From Vandiemenella viatica (taxonomy: Eukaryota; Arthropoda; Insecta; Orthoptera; Morabidae), in the NCBI GenBank assembly GCA_031002005.1, contig CM061914.1:196930685-196994684 (forward strand): a DNA stretch of 64,000 bases, written 5' to 3'. Below, in pieces: positions 24,481-36,000 of this stretch (positions are counted from its first letter, which is position 1; each line of letters starts with the position of its first letter). The notes below the pieces were generated by a model. The model ran no database searches, was not told where the DNA came from, and saw only the letters and a program-made list of their open reading frames with translations. The position numbers and the translations under genes are program-made.

Positions 24481-24572
24481 TTGCAACACCTTATGCCATA
24501 TTTAGGGGAAAAAATCAGTGGATGCTTTAACCCATAATTTAGGAGAGAAGTCACAATCCAGAACTTATTCAC

Positions 24573-24906
24573 CTCTTCCAATCCAGAACATCCTGGAACG
24601 GCATAATGAGAGAATCTGCACAAACAACAGGAATGCATCCAGCTGCCATAGCCTCCAATAGAGTGGGCTGACCAAGTCTGGCACCACGTATCACCAAGCA
24701 AAATCTGCTTTGCTGAAACAAGTAAAATGACATGTTTGAAATGATTTTGGTCTTATAGTTTTGAGTAGTTGGAGTATACAGAAAATCACAGGCATTAACA
24801 CTAGTTAGAAAGTAAAACATAAAGAGTACCTGCAAAATACACTCTTCAAAAGCAGTTTCATGAACAGGGAATCGATAAAGCTGATTCATAAATGGCAAGT
24901 AAACTC
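24573..24906 (-). CDS. EXT2: EXT2-type exostosin glycosyltransferase exon(s), partial
   Basis: The secure exon is 24712-24573 (acceptor TTTCAG, donor GTGAAT). It encodes [19 protein letters not shown] and [15 protein letters not shown], ending VLDWKR. This is the most conserved block of EXT2/sister-of-tout-velu in the exostosin domain ('FCVVLRGARLGQ', 'GCVPVVIADSYILPF.EVLDWKR'). EXT1/EXT2 polymerise heparan sulfate in the Golgi. A weaker upstream exon, about 24906-24830, ends ECILQ with donor GTACTC in matching phase 0, fitting the 'VLQ' that precedes this block. Its acceptor has a poor pyrimidine tract. No further EXT2 exons were found on either side. The exon lies 93 bp after RTE copy A. 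The exon is firm; a complete gene is not shown. Confidence 0.75.
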
Positions 24907-25089
24907 CTAATCAGACATTCTTCCCAACTTATAACTAGATGTGGCCTGCATTGGTAGGGACAGTTATACTCGCCATGGACTCCATCTGAATGTCAGAGGT
25001 AAGAGGAAGCTTTCGCTTCTTATTGCTGATGAGGTCAGAGGATGCCAGGTGAGTGAAAGAGGTATTCCTGTGATAAATGGTGTTAAGTC

Positions 25090-28000
25090 GCGGCCTTTTT
25101 TAGGGTAAATAAAATAGATTTATTAAGATGTCTAAAGGAAATTAATGTCTCTGATGATCATAATTTGTTGAAATTAAAAATTCCAACTGATATACCAGTA
25201 TGTAATAATAAAATAAACAATTCAAAGTCATTGCGTCAAAGTGTTCAGACCAGTATTTTCCACCAAAATATAAGAGGAATATTTAGTAAAACTGATGACA
25301 TTACCTTAAGCCTAGAAGAGATTCAAAATTCCAGAAATTTTAATGTAGACGTTTTGTGTATATCTGAGCATCATTTGTCTGATACAGGAATATCTCAGCT
25401 GTCCATCCCAAATTATAAATTAAGCTTCTCATTTCTGCAGATGTAAAATGGAGAAAGGGGGAGTTGCCATTTTTGTTAAAAATAATATTGAATGCAGTAG
25501 TGTAGTTGTAAGTAAGTATTGTATAGAACAACACTTTGAATGTTGTGTTACTAAACTAGAATATGATAAGGAAGAGCTGATAGTGATAGCAATTTACAGG
25601 GCCCCCTCAGGTAATTTCAGACTGTTTTTATCTCATTTAGAGTCTTTGCTACTAAGTTTTACAAATAGCAAACAAATAGTATTATGTGGAGATTTCAATG
25701 TTGACTTTCTGAATCACAGCAATGATAGATTAGATATGGAAGCCTTGATGTTGTCTTTTAACTTAACAGCACTTGTAAATTTTCCTACGAGAATACAAAA
25801 TAATAGCAGGACTGCAATTGATAATTTTTTATGGATATTTCTCAGTGCAGTAATTACAGCATACATCCAGTAATAAATGGTATCTCAGATCATGATGCCC
25901 CAGCTATTATGTATCGAGTCCAGGAAACACTGTTAAACAGATAAAGAAAAGCTGGGTTTTATAGAAGAAATATTAGTGAAAATAATATAAAACACTTCAT
26001 AGATACCTTAACAATGAAAACTGGTTTAGAAGTATATAATGCGCAGGGTGTTTAATGCGAAATTTGATTCCTTTCTGAATATATTTCTAACACTTTTTGA
26101 AGGTAGTTTCAAAAAAAGGAAAATTCTCAACACTCCAAACAATTAACTGGGCATGGGATGGATAACAAAGGGTATTAGAATCTCTAGTAAAACAAAGAGG
26201 GGACCTTTATTTAAAAATGAGAGAATCAGATAACTATGCGCTGAAAGTTCACTATAAACTTTATTCTAAAATACTAAGAAATGTAATAAGGAAGGCCAAG
26301 AACAGGTACATATCGGCGAAAATAGAAAATTCAGACAATAAAATGAGAACAATATGGAATATAATAAAGACTGAAACAGGAAAAACTGTAAATCACTCTA
26401 AGACATAAAATAGAACAAAATGGATATGTGTATAGCGAAGTAGGGGAAGTTTGTGAAATATTTAACAAACATTTTACGTCAGTAGTAGATAAATTAGGCA
26501 TAGAAAGCAATCCCACATAGTGCTCTAAGGCTTCTTGAGACTGCTTTCCCAAATAGCTTTGTGGAGATGAAATTGCCACCAGTAACAGTCTCAGAAATAA
26601 TAAACTCATTAAAACAATTAAAACCTAAAAATTCTTCCAGCTATGACAATATTTCAAGTAAATTACTGAAAAGATGTTCAGACTGTATCAGTCATGTACT
26701 TGCTCACATTTGTAATGAATCCTTAATACAAGGTGTTTTTCCCGATAGACTAAAATATGCTGTTGTAAAACCATTATTTAAAAAAGGAGAAGTAACATGT
26801 GTAGACAACTATCGTCCCATTTCATTACTTTCAACATTCTCAAAGGTTTTTGAAAAAGTCATGTATAGTAAGAGTAATAAAACATGTTACACACTATAAT
26901 ATCCTAACTAATTCACAATTTGGGTTCAAAAAAGGATCATCCATAGAAATGGCTATATATTCATTTTTAAATAACACATTTGAGGAACTGAATAATAAAA
27001 TGAATCCTGTAGGAATATTTTGTGATCTTGCAAAAGCATTTGACTGTGTAAATCATGAATTACTTTTGAAAAAAATGGAATACTATGGTATTTTTGGGAC
27101 CGCAGGTAAATGGTTTAAATCATACATTGAAAGCCGAATGCAAAAAGTTTCAATTTTTGATTCTAAAATAAGTAAAGATGCTTCATCAGACTGGGAGAAA
27201 ATAAAACATGGAATTCCACAAGGCTCTGTCTTAGGTCCCCTCCTCTTTCTGTTATACATCAATGACCTTCCTGGAAATTTATCCGACAAAGTTAAGAGTG
27301 TTTTATTTGCAGATGACACTAACCTGACTGTGCGTAAAACACCAAACAGTACTATAGAATTTAATGTAAATGAAGTACTTAGAGTAGTAGCAAATTGGTT
27401 TAAGGCAAATTCATTAAAATTAAATTTTGAAAAAACACATTATATTAGGTTTAAAACAAAAAACTATGCACAGCCAGATATATGTATAAACTATAAAAAC
27501 AACACAATCTTAGAAACAGAGAGTATAAAATTTCTTGGTATTAAAATAGATCAGAAACTCTGTTGGCATGATCATATCACTACACTACTGGCAAAGTTAA
27601 GTAGTGCCACCTTCGCAATACGAACACTTTCTCTAACAGCAGATCTAGAATTAATGAAACAGGTGTACTCCTCATATTTTCATTCAGTAATGTCATATGG
27701 CATAATTTTTTGGGGAAACTCTTCACAAAGTAAAAAAGTTTTCATAGCACAGAAAAGAGCTATTAGGTTTCTGTGTAGGGTAAAACCAAGAACTTCTTGC
27801 AGACAACTCTTTAAGAAACTCAATATTCTTACAATGTATTCTCAGTATATATATTCTCTCATGAGCTTTGTCATAGAAAATTTTAACCTGTTTACAACCT
27901 AATTCACAGGTACACAGTTTCAATACAAGAAACAGAAATAACTTGCATAAAACACAAACATCTCTGTCATTAGTACAAAGAGGAGTTAATTATTCTGGGA

Positions 28001-28352
28001 TACATCTGTTTAATAAACTACCTAATCGTATAAAACAGCTTTCAGATAATAAAGATGTATTCAAACAAAAACTTAGAGATTATCTTATTGGCAACTCCTT
28101 CTACTCCATTCAAGAATTTGAAGAAAATAATTAATTGTACTCATTATGACGTTTGCAAAACTCAGTTGCAAAAATGTATGTTTATTATTATTTCTTGTAT
28201 TTGTAAAATATGTATATATTTACTATGATTATGACGCATATTAGGTGTATATGTATCAACAATGACATGTTTCACATCCCCAGAGGTATTTTCCTCAGCA
28301 GGGATCCATGGAACAAGATTGATAAATAAATAAATAAATAAAACAAATTTTG
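25090..28352 (+). mobile_element. CR1/Jockey-group LINE, nearly complete ORF2
   Basis: A 3.2-kb + element with endonuclease then reverse transcriptase and no RNase H. It ends in a tail of GATAAATAAATAAATAAATAAA (28319-28345). The 5' end is not defined: the first recognisable residues are at about 25165. An AT-rich stretch of 25 kb onward separates it from the EXT2 exon. Degradation is modest compared with neighbouring LINEs. Confidence 0.8.
25165..28134 (+). pseudogene. CR1/Jockey-group ORF2: endonuclease and reverse transcriptase
   Basis: The AP endonuclease (25240-25880) reads HQNIRGIFSK, LCISEHHL, VIAIYRAPS and LCGDFNVDF. After a gap with stops, the RT spans 26560-27900 with KPLFKKGEV..YRPISLLS, QFGFKKGSS, FCDLAKAFDCVNH, IPQGSVLGPLLF and the catalytic LFADDT. 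The C-terminus (27900-28134) runs into QLRDYL-like thumb residues in a shifted frame. Breaks are visible at about 25445, 25873-26217, 26400-26560, 26860-26900 and 27902. The central RT frame of 350 codons is still open, so decay is recent, but the element as assembled cannot move. Confidence 0.82.
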
Positions 28353-28511
28353 TAATCTAGTGGAGTCATTTTAGTTTCATTGTATGAATGAATAAAGTCA
28401 TTTAATGCTCAAAATGTTAATAAATTTGTGTGAGACAGCAAACAGTTTCATTTTGTAGAGTTAATTCTCCCAGTCACATTCCAAAAAAATAATTATAGAG
28501 GCTCATCGTAC

Positions 28512-28900
28512 ACTGGCGGAAATGGAAAGGTTACACCCAGGCAGAAATGGTGGAGTTTTAGGAAACTTTGTAGATATATGCAGAGTCAAACCCAGAAGAA
28601 ATAACAAATTGAAATTGATCAGGCCAAGTTTATTATCTTTTAGTGTATGTGTCTGTAAGCACCAATACATTCGTGGACCATTACTGGCATTGAATCAATA
28701 AGTGTTCAGACGTGTTCTCGGGGTATGTCTCTCAATGACTGCATGTATTTCCTCAATAGCATAACCGATAGCAGAGAAAAATGGATGTTTTGAATAATTT
28801 GCATTACTGAATACCAAGTGAAATAAAAGGCGGTTAACAAAATTTGTAGCGTATGTATTAGTATCCTTTGGAAACAGCATAGCAATACATAGTTTTTCTT
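28512..28900. mobile_element. Possible Tc1-like fragment
   Basis: It starts TACACTGGCGGAAATGGAAA, which resembles Tc1-type termini (compare TACACTCCTGGAAATTGAAA at 47385). On -, a frame reads AIEEIHAVIERHTPRTRLNTY but ends without a recognisable catalytic motif. No matching right terminus was found. Confidence 0.3.
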
Positions 28901-28930
28901 TTCAATTGCAAGAGAAACATTCTGCAGTTT

Positions 28931-29037
28931 TAATATATTTTTCTCGGGCTTCCAGCCGTGTTAAAATGTCATGACGTTTCAAAACGTCCGCAAATATGAC
29001 ATCTTAACACGGCTGGAAGCCCGAGAAAAATATATTA
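28931..29037. repeat. Near-perfect 42-bp inverted repeat (PLE terminal-repeat foldback)
   Basis: Arms 28931-28972 and 28996-29037 are reverse complements with one mismatch. They read TTTCTCGGGCTTCCAGCCGT on the left and return as ACGGCTGGAAGCCCGAGAAA. The loop contains a second palindrome, GACGTTTCAAAACGTC (28973-28988). The phrase CTTCCAGCCGTGT links it to the PLE starting at 30455 and the repeat at 3405-3640. Confidence 0.85.
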
Positions 29038-29039
29038 AT

Positions 29040-30095
29040 ATTCAACGCCGTGAAAAATTACGACCCTACATTCTGCAGTTTGCTTCACAAAACTGTTTTT
29101 TTTTTTTATTCTATATAAAATAATGAATGTTTTCCTCAATATCCATCATTTCGGTGTGTTTTACCATTCCTGAAACAAGTTTTTTCCATACTAGAAAAAT
29201 TATTTCAGACTTGGAGATTTTAATCTACTAAAATAAGTTACAGACAAACTGAAATCTAGTGGCGTACGCACAGGTGTTTTGAATCAATTTGTGAGGGAGT
29301 TATTAACAAAAGAAACTTTTATCTGACTGAAGAGAAACATGCACCTGTTTTCAGATGTTTCTATTGGCACATAGATGTAGTAAGCCGTATTTTCTAGAAT
29401 CATAACTGAATAACTACTTTGACAAACATTTTGTAAAAATTAATTGCTACATAAAACAAAGACTTTTTAACTTTACACCACATTTTTATTATTTTTCAGG
29501 TTATTTTTTCCCCTTATTAGTCCAATACAACACAAATTTAATCAAAACTGGTGGCACTCAGTTGGTAAACAATTTCTTTGGCAGCATTTAACATTTCCAA
29601 CAGGTAACCCATGAATCGTACTAACCACATTGAGCTGTTATCACTAACAAGAAATTGAAGATGTGTTACGTTACTCTATAACTGGCAAAATTTTTCAGAT
29701 TATGAACCTGTGCTTATCTACTACGGTTACATCACCATTTATATTTTCTCTGCTTCCAGATATTTAAATCATAATCAATGCTAACATTACACTGTTAAGG
29801 TACACTATAGATTTGATTAGCACTACAGTAAACATATAAAAATTTATTATAAAGTCTACCAACAGCTACAAAGCCAAATAAACACTACTGATTTAAAATG
29901 ATCAGTGTACCATAACACATTAATGGATTGACAGAAGTGCCCACTGTAATTTTCATCCTGAATAAGCTATGGTTAATCACAATTATTACAGTGTGTACAC
30001 CAAATTGTTGGTACCCTACGACCTACTTATTTGTAGGGTGATGACAACATGCAATTTAGGGAATAACTGTACGATCCGACTATTTACATACTAAC
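29040..30095. other. Intronic or intergenic AT-rich sequence
   Basis: No open frame, repeat or splice-consistent exon was recognised downstream of the 30096 donor. Confidence 0.45.
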
Positions 30096-33000
30096 CTCCG
30101 CTTTCTGGAAATACTCGACAACTCGAGCAGGCATCCAGACACCGTGATAGCCGTGTTTCATGACGTAAACCATTTCCCCCATTGCTGGTCTTGGGCGATG
30201 CAGGGTTCCCACCGGTGGCAACGGTTTGTGCTCCACAGTTACAGTCTCCAACGCCACCACATCTTGAAGCTGTAACCCAAAAATGAAAGTCGCCAGTATA
30301 GAGCAGTAATTTCAAAGAACAATAATGGAAAATATCCGCAATTTTTTTGTAGCAACAATGATATAGTGTGCCAAAAGAGAGAACAGCATCAGCTATTTTT
30401 GCCATGTGTGAATACATAAAAAAAAACTGAACAGATACACTAAACAAATTGTTCTTGGGCCTTCCAGCCGTGTAAAAAAGTCAAACTTGTGGGATGTTTC
30501 GAAGGCATGACAAAGATAGCCTCGCAAGTGGACTGGACTATCCCTGGAGAACTTTCTTAAATAATGGTTATAATTGGAGGCAGATTAATCACTCTTTTAA
30601 AAGAAGGAATATCAACAGAAAGACCATATTGATATCAAGGTCACTGCCTTTCTACCATTTGTGGGTGCACTAAGTTCTAAAATAGATAGACTGTTGACTC
30701 ACATGGAGTCAAGACAATTTTCAAATCTACCGCAAAAATTAAGAATTTGGTAGCAGCATTAAAAATGACCTAGGTTTACAAACCCCCGGTGTATATTATA
30801 TACCACGTGAATGTGGCCATGGTTATATCGGACAAACGTAGCGGTGTAACATGCAACGATGCATTGAACACACAAGAACCCCATTGTTGCCACTCCAAGT
30901 GTCGTTGCCACCCGGGAAGTGGAGCAAAAAAATAAAAAAATAAAAAAAAAAATAAAAAAAATCACACAACAGGTTGCTGCGATGTAAATTTGCCGCCCTC
31001 CAAATACAATTCAGCCCCCCCCCCCCCCCCCTGAAGTTGCCACCCGGGACAAGTGCCTCGTTTCGTCCTCCCTTAGATCCGGCACTGGCTACATCTACTT
31101 CACCTACAACCATTTCCTTATTCTACTTCTTCATACTTTTCTTGCAGCCATTTCTTTTTTGCATTTCTTTTTTATTTGACTTCTAGCTTGTCTGTACTGC
31201 TCTCTGCTTACTTCATCCCGAGCATTTTTGTACCTTCTCCTCTAATCCATCAGCCCAAAATTTCTTCTGCGACTCAAGGGTATTGATCAGCTTGTTACCT
31301 AATGCTTCTTTATTAGCTTTCGTTATTTCTCTCTTCAATGCATTCCATTCATCCTCAATTGAGATCCTTACAGAGTTATTTCTTTGGCCCTTCTAATACG
31401 ACTCTACTTAATGGAAATGGAACTGATCACAAACAGATATTATTAACTAGTTACCGACCAATGCTTGCACATGACTCTACTGAAATCTCTGGAAATTCAG
31501 TCACTCGTGTGATTTGAGCAAAGCGACGATGGCTTCCAATTCAGATGAGGATATTGTCTTATACCATTCATAGAAGGTAAAAGTAGATTAAAGAAATGGA
31601 AGTATAGGGTTCATCCCTATACTGAAAAAAATGTCAATTGCAGAGCATTTATTGCTACAAAAGAACTACAGCAAAATGATGCCTAATTTTTGGCATTTTA
31701 TAGGTTGTCGAAAGAAGCATATTTAAATTTATTGGGAATGCTTTCTCCTTCTATTGTTGTTGTTGTTGTTGTTGTTTGTGCTTTAGGGCGCGTCAACATC
31801 CTGGTTATTAGCGCCCTAACAAATACAAGACGTGACAATGTGACAAAATTGCCGTCTAAGTGGCCGACTGTAAAAGGTCGGCCACAGAGACAGCACAATA
31901 AAATATTAGAATACTGACTGGTATTCCGTCTGTATGACTGACTGTAGAGGGGTCAGGCCCACAGACGGAAAAAAATAAAACATAATAATAATAATATGTT
32001 AGTACACAGGACACACAGAGTAAAACTACATACATTGACTGGTTGGCTGTAAACGGGCCAACCAGTTTGAAACGAAGAACTACCTGGCTGGCTGTAAAGG
32101 GGCCAGCCAGGTAAACAAGGTCACAACTAAAAAACAGTACTTGGATTGGTGGCTCTAAAAGGCCACCAATAGAATGTAAAACCTAGGCCGGTCTGCCCAA
32201 AATGTTTGGGACAAGACCGGCCATGCCACAAAACTTTAAAACCTTGGCCACATTGTCACTATCATTGTTTAAAATAAGGGACAGATCGTTGGCTAAGCCA
32301 ACGTCTGCCCTTAGATCTAAAAACAATACACATTCAGTTAAAATGTGGCGTACCGTCAAAGGTACGCCACAAGCATCACATTCCGGAGGGTCCTCTCGGC
32401 GGAGAAGAAAGCTGTGCGTCAGAGGACAGTGCCCTATTCGGAGGCGAGTAAGGAGAACCTCATCCCTCCTCGCCCGCTGGAAGGAGCTGCTCCACGGCTG
32501 AAACGGTCGGTTTGACCACCGGAGCTTATTATGCTCAACTTCCAGCCACTGCCTCTGCCAAACATCAAAAATAAATCTCTTCGCCTCCGAGGCAAGGTCT
32601 GACTTTGGACGGTTCAAAGTCGTTCTGACCTTGTCGCAGGCTAACTTGGCAGCTTGATCAGCTGCCTCGTTCCCTCTGATTCCCACAGGCCCGGTACCCA
32701 GCAGAATAACACCTCCTTTCCACGAGATTGAAGGGAAAGGAGGGCGTCCTGGATGTCCTGGACTAGACGATCTGCTGGATACATATTTCCTATGGCCTGA
32801 ATACAACTGAGGGAATCACAGCATATGATGAACAACTTATCGCGCATTACTTTCATATGCTGGAGCGACTTTAGCACGGCGTGGCACTCGGCAGTAAAAA
32901 CGCTGCACCTGCCGTCAAGTTTATATGTGTAAGTCGCTCGAGGGAACACGACGGAGCAGCCAACTCCGTTAGCCTGCTTAGACCCATCCGTAATAGGGGT

Positions 33001-36000
33001 AAATTTGATGTCGTTTAAGACATCTCTAAAAAATTCTGATAAAAACATATCGGCGGTACACAGCTTGTTGTACCGCGATAATTCTAAAATCATTCTGGGC
33101 CTCTTTAAAAGCCAGGGAGGAGATTTACTCCAACCCTGGTGATAAAAAGAAGGAAGCTCGAATCCGCATTGTTCTAAAATAGCCTTTGTACGGTAGCTGA
33201 ACGGTTTAGTGGCTCTATGCCGGTTGGTATAGAGCCGCTCGTAGTTAGGATGCAAAACTATGTCGTACACGGGACTGCCAGGTGTTATGGCAACGTGGAG
33301 GTAGTGTCTCACCATGAGGAGTTGCCGACGGATGGTAAGCGGCGGCTCGCCCGAGTCAGCACAAATGCTGACAATAGGGCTGGTGCGATATGCACCTATG
33401 GCGAGCCGAATTCCTGCATGGTGGACACTATCCAATATACGCAGATAACTGTCCCGTGCCGAACCATAGACTATACAACCGTATTCCAACCGTGACCGTA
33501 CAAAGGCTCTGTAAAATTGTAGCAGGCAGGAGCGGTCAGCGCCCCATGACCTGCCACACAGACATTTTAAAAGGTTAAGAGCTTTTAAGGCCCTGGCTCT
33601 CACATCTTTTAGATGCGCAAGCCAGTTAAGCCTTGTGTCAAAAATGAGGCCCAGAAATCGAACACTATCACTAAAACTTAAAACGGTGTTCCTCAGGGTA
33701 AGGTGAGGCTCTGGTAAAAGGCTTCTGCTGCGAGTAAAAAGTACACACCGGGTTTTCTCAGCGGAGAAACGAAAACCGGTGTGCACTGACCATTCATCCA
33801 GCCTGTTCAGCGTGAGTTGCAACTGCCGCTCAGCGCTTCTCAGGCTGGACGCTACGATAAAAATTAAAAAGTCGTCCACATATAAGGAGTACCGTAGGGG
33901 ACTCCTTATAATGGCTGCTATGCTATTAATAGCGATGGCAAAAAGTGTAACGCTTAAAACTGACCCCTGAGGGACACCGTTTTCCTGAATAAAAAGATCA
34001 GACACTTCACTACCGACTCGGTACCGGAAGCAACGACCAGATAAAAAAGATTTTAAAAAACGGGGAAGGTTACCCCTAAAACCCCATTCATGTACTGTTT
34101 TAAAATAACATGCCGCCAGGTAGTATCGTAAGCCTTTTCAAGATCGAAAAAAACACCCACGAGGTGTTGGCTGCGGATGAACGCATCCTGTATTGCCGCC
34201 TCCAGGAGGATCAGGTTGTCCAAGGTGGAACGGAACTTCCTGAATCCACACTGAAAGCGGCTCAGGAGATTACGGGATTCAAGACACCAGACGAGGCGGC
34301 GATTCACCATCCTCTCCAGTGTCTTCCCCACGCAGCTAGTCAAGGCAATACTACGATAACTACCTGGCAACAATTTGTCCTTGCCAGGTTTTAAAATGGG
34401 AATTAATGTTGCTTCTTTCCACGAGTCGGGGAAGTGTCCTCCGGTCCAAATGTCGTTAAAAATATCTAGAAGGTACTTTTTAGCATCCTTACTGAGATGC
34501 CTCAGCATCTGGTACTGGATCAAATCAGGCCCTGGAGCAGTGTCATTTGCGCTGTTCAACGCACTCTCCAGCTCCCAAGATGTGAATGGGCAGTTGTAGG
34601 CCTCTGAATTCGACGAATCGAAGCACAGCGGGCGCCTCTCGGCAGCGACATCTACGTCGCTGAAACCGAGGTCAAAGTTAGCGGACGAAGTGATGGCGGC
34701 GAAGTTCTCCGCCATCAGCTGCGCTATGCTTCGTTCGTCAGTAATTATCCGTCCGTGATCCAGTAACCCAGATACTGGTGGGCGGGAGTACCTTCCAGAT
34801 ATACGGCGAATGGACTCCCATACTTTCGACGAGGCGTGGAACGATTTATATTGCTCACAAAGTTCTGCCATGACCTCTTCTTGCTCTCCTTAATAACTCG
34901 ACGCGCCTTAGCTCTGGCAATACGGAACGCTGCTAGGTTGTCAGATTGGGGCACAACCTAAAAGCGACGCAACGCCCGTCGGCGACCCTGGATGGCGGAA
35001 CGACATTCATTCGTTCCACCAGGGGACGGTGCGTCCTTCGCAGCGTTCCGGAGCTCTTCGGCATGGAAACGTCAGCTGCACGGTGAATCACTTCTGTGAA
35101 GTGATTCACCTTCTCCTGTATACTGCCACAGGGTTGCAGTTGTACAGCACGGCAGTAGAGCTGCCAATCTGCACAACTGACGTTCCATTTACGTCGGTTA
35201 TTTCCTCCTCCACGTTCACACTCAACGTGCATCCAAATTGGGAAGTGGTCGCTTCCATGTAGGTCGCGATCCACCTCCACTGCACGGAGTCCGCGATGAG
35301 GGGAGCACAAGGAAAGGTCAATGGCAGAAGACGTACCGGTAGCAGTGGTGAAATGAGTCATTTGCCCTGTATTCAGGATACAAATTTCCTCCTGCTCTAT
35401 CAATCTACCAACCACTCGGCCCCTGGGGCAATCGGTGGTGGAACCCCACAACGCACTGTGGGCGTTGAAATCTCCCAAAAGGAGAAAGGGCCGAGTGAGT
35501 TGTCGTATAATGCCAACCAGGTCGTCGTAGCCGACTGACACACTGGGTGGCAGATAGACAGAGCATACGGTCAGTTGGATTGGACCGTGTATTTTCACCG
35601 CTACTGCTTGTAGATCAGAGGTGAGAGCAATGGGTTCGGAGTGGACAGTGTTCCGAACAAACACGGCCACTCCGCCCTTCGCTCGATCACCCTCGGTATC
35701 GTCCTTCCGGAATATGTCATAACCTCTTAGCACTGGCTGATGTTGTGGTCTAAAATGTGTCTCTGAGCAGAGACACAATGGATTAGACCGTGCTAAGAGT
35801 TGGACTTCCTCTTTGTGAGCCTGAAAGCCGTTTACGTTCCACTGAAGTATGGGAGCCATTCTACCTATTTAAAACCACCCGCCCCGGGTCGGGTGGGTCA
35901 GGGTCTGGTGTCTGCTGAGGAACGGGACCAGGGTCTACGTCCACCAGCATAACGTCATCTTCGGGGTCCGAAGACGACTTTTGTTCTGAGGCCTCGGCGT

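Noticed and set aside
31753..31780. GTT microsatellite
   Set aside because: It is the (CAA)n tail of the I-type LINE on -, not an independent repeat.
32345..32370. Hairpin GTGGCGTACC/GGTACGCCAC as part of the 3' UTR array
   Set aside because: It lies inside ORF2, encodes the conserved LTVRH segment, and its loop (GTCAAA) differs; it may be chance.
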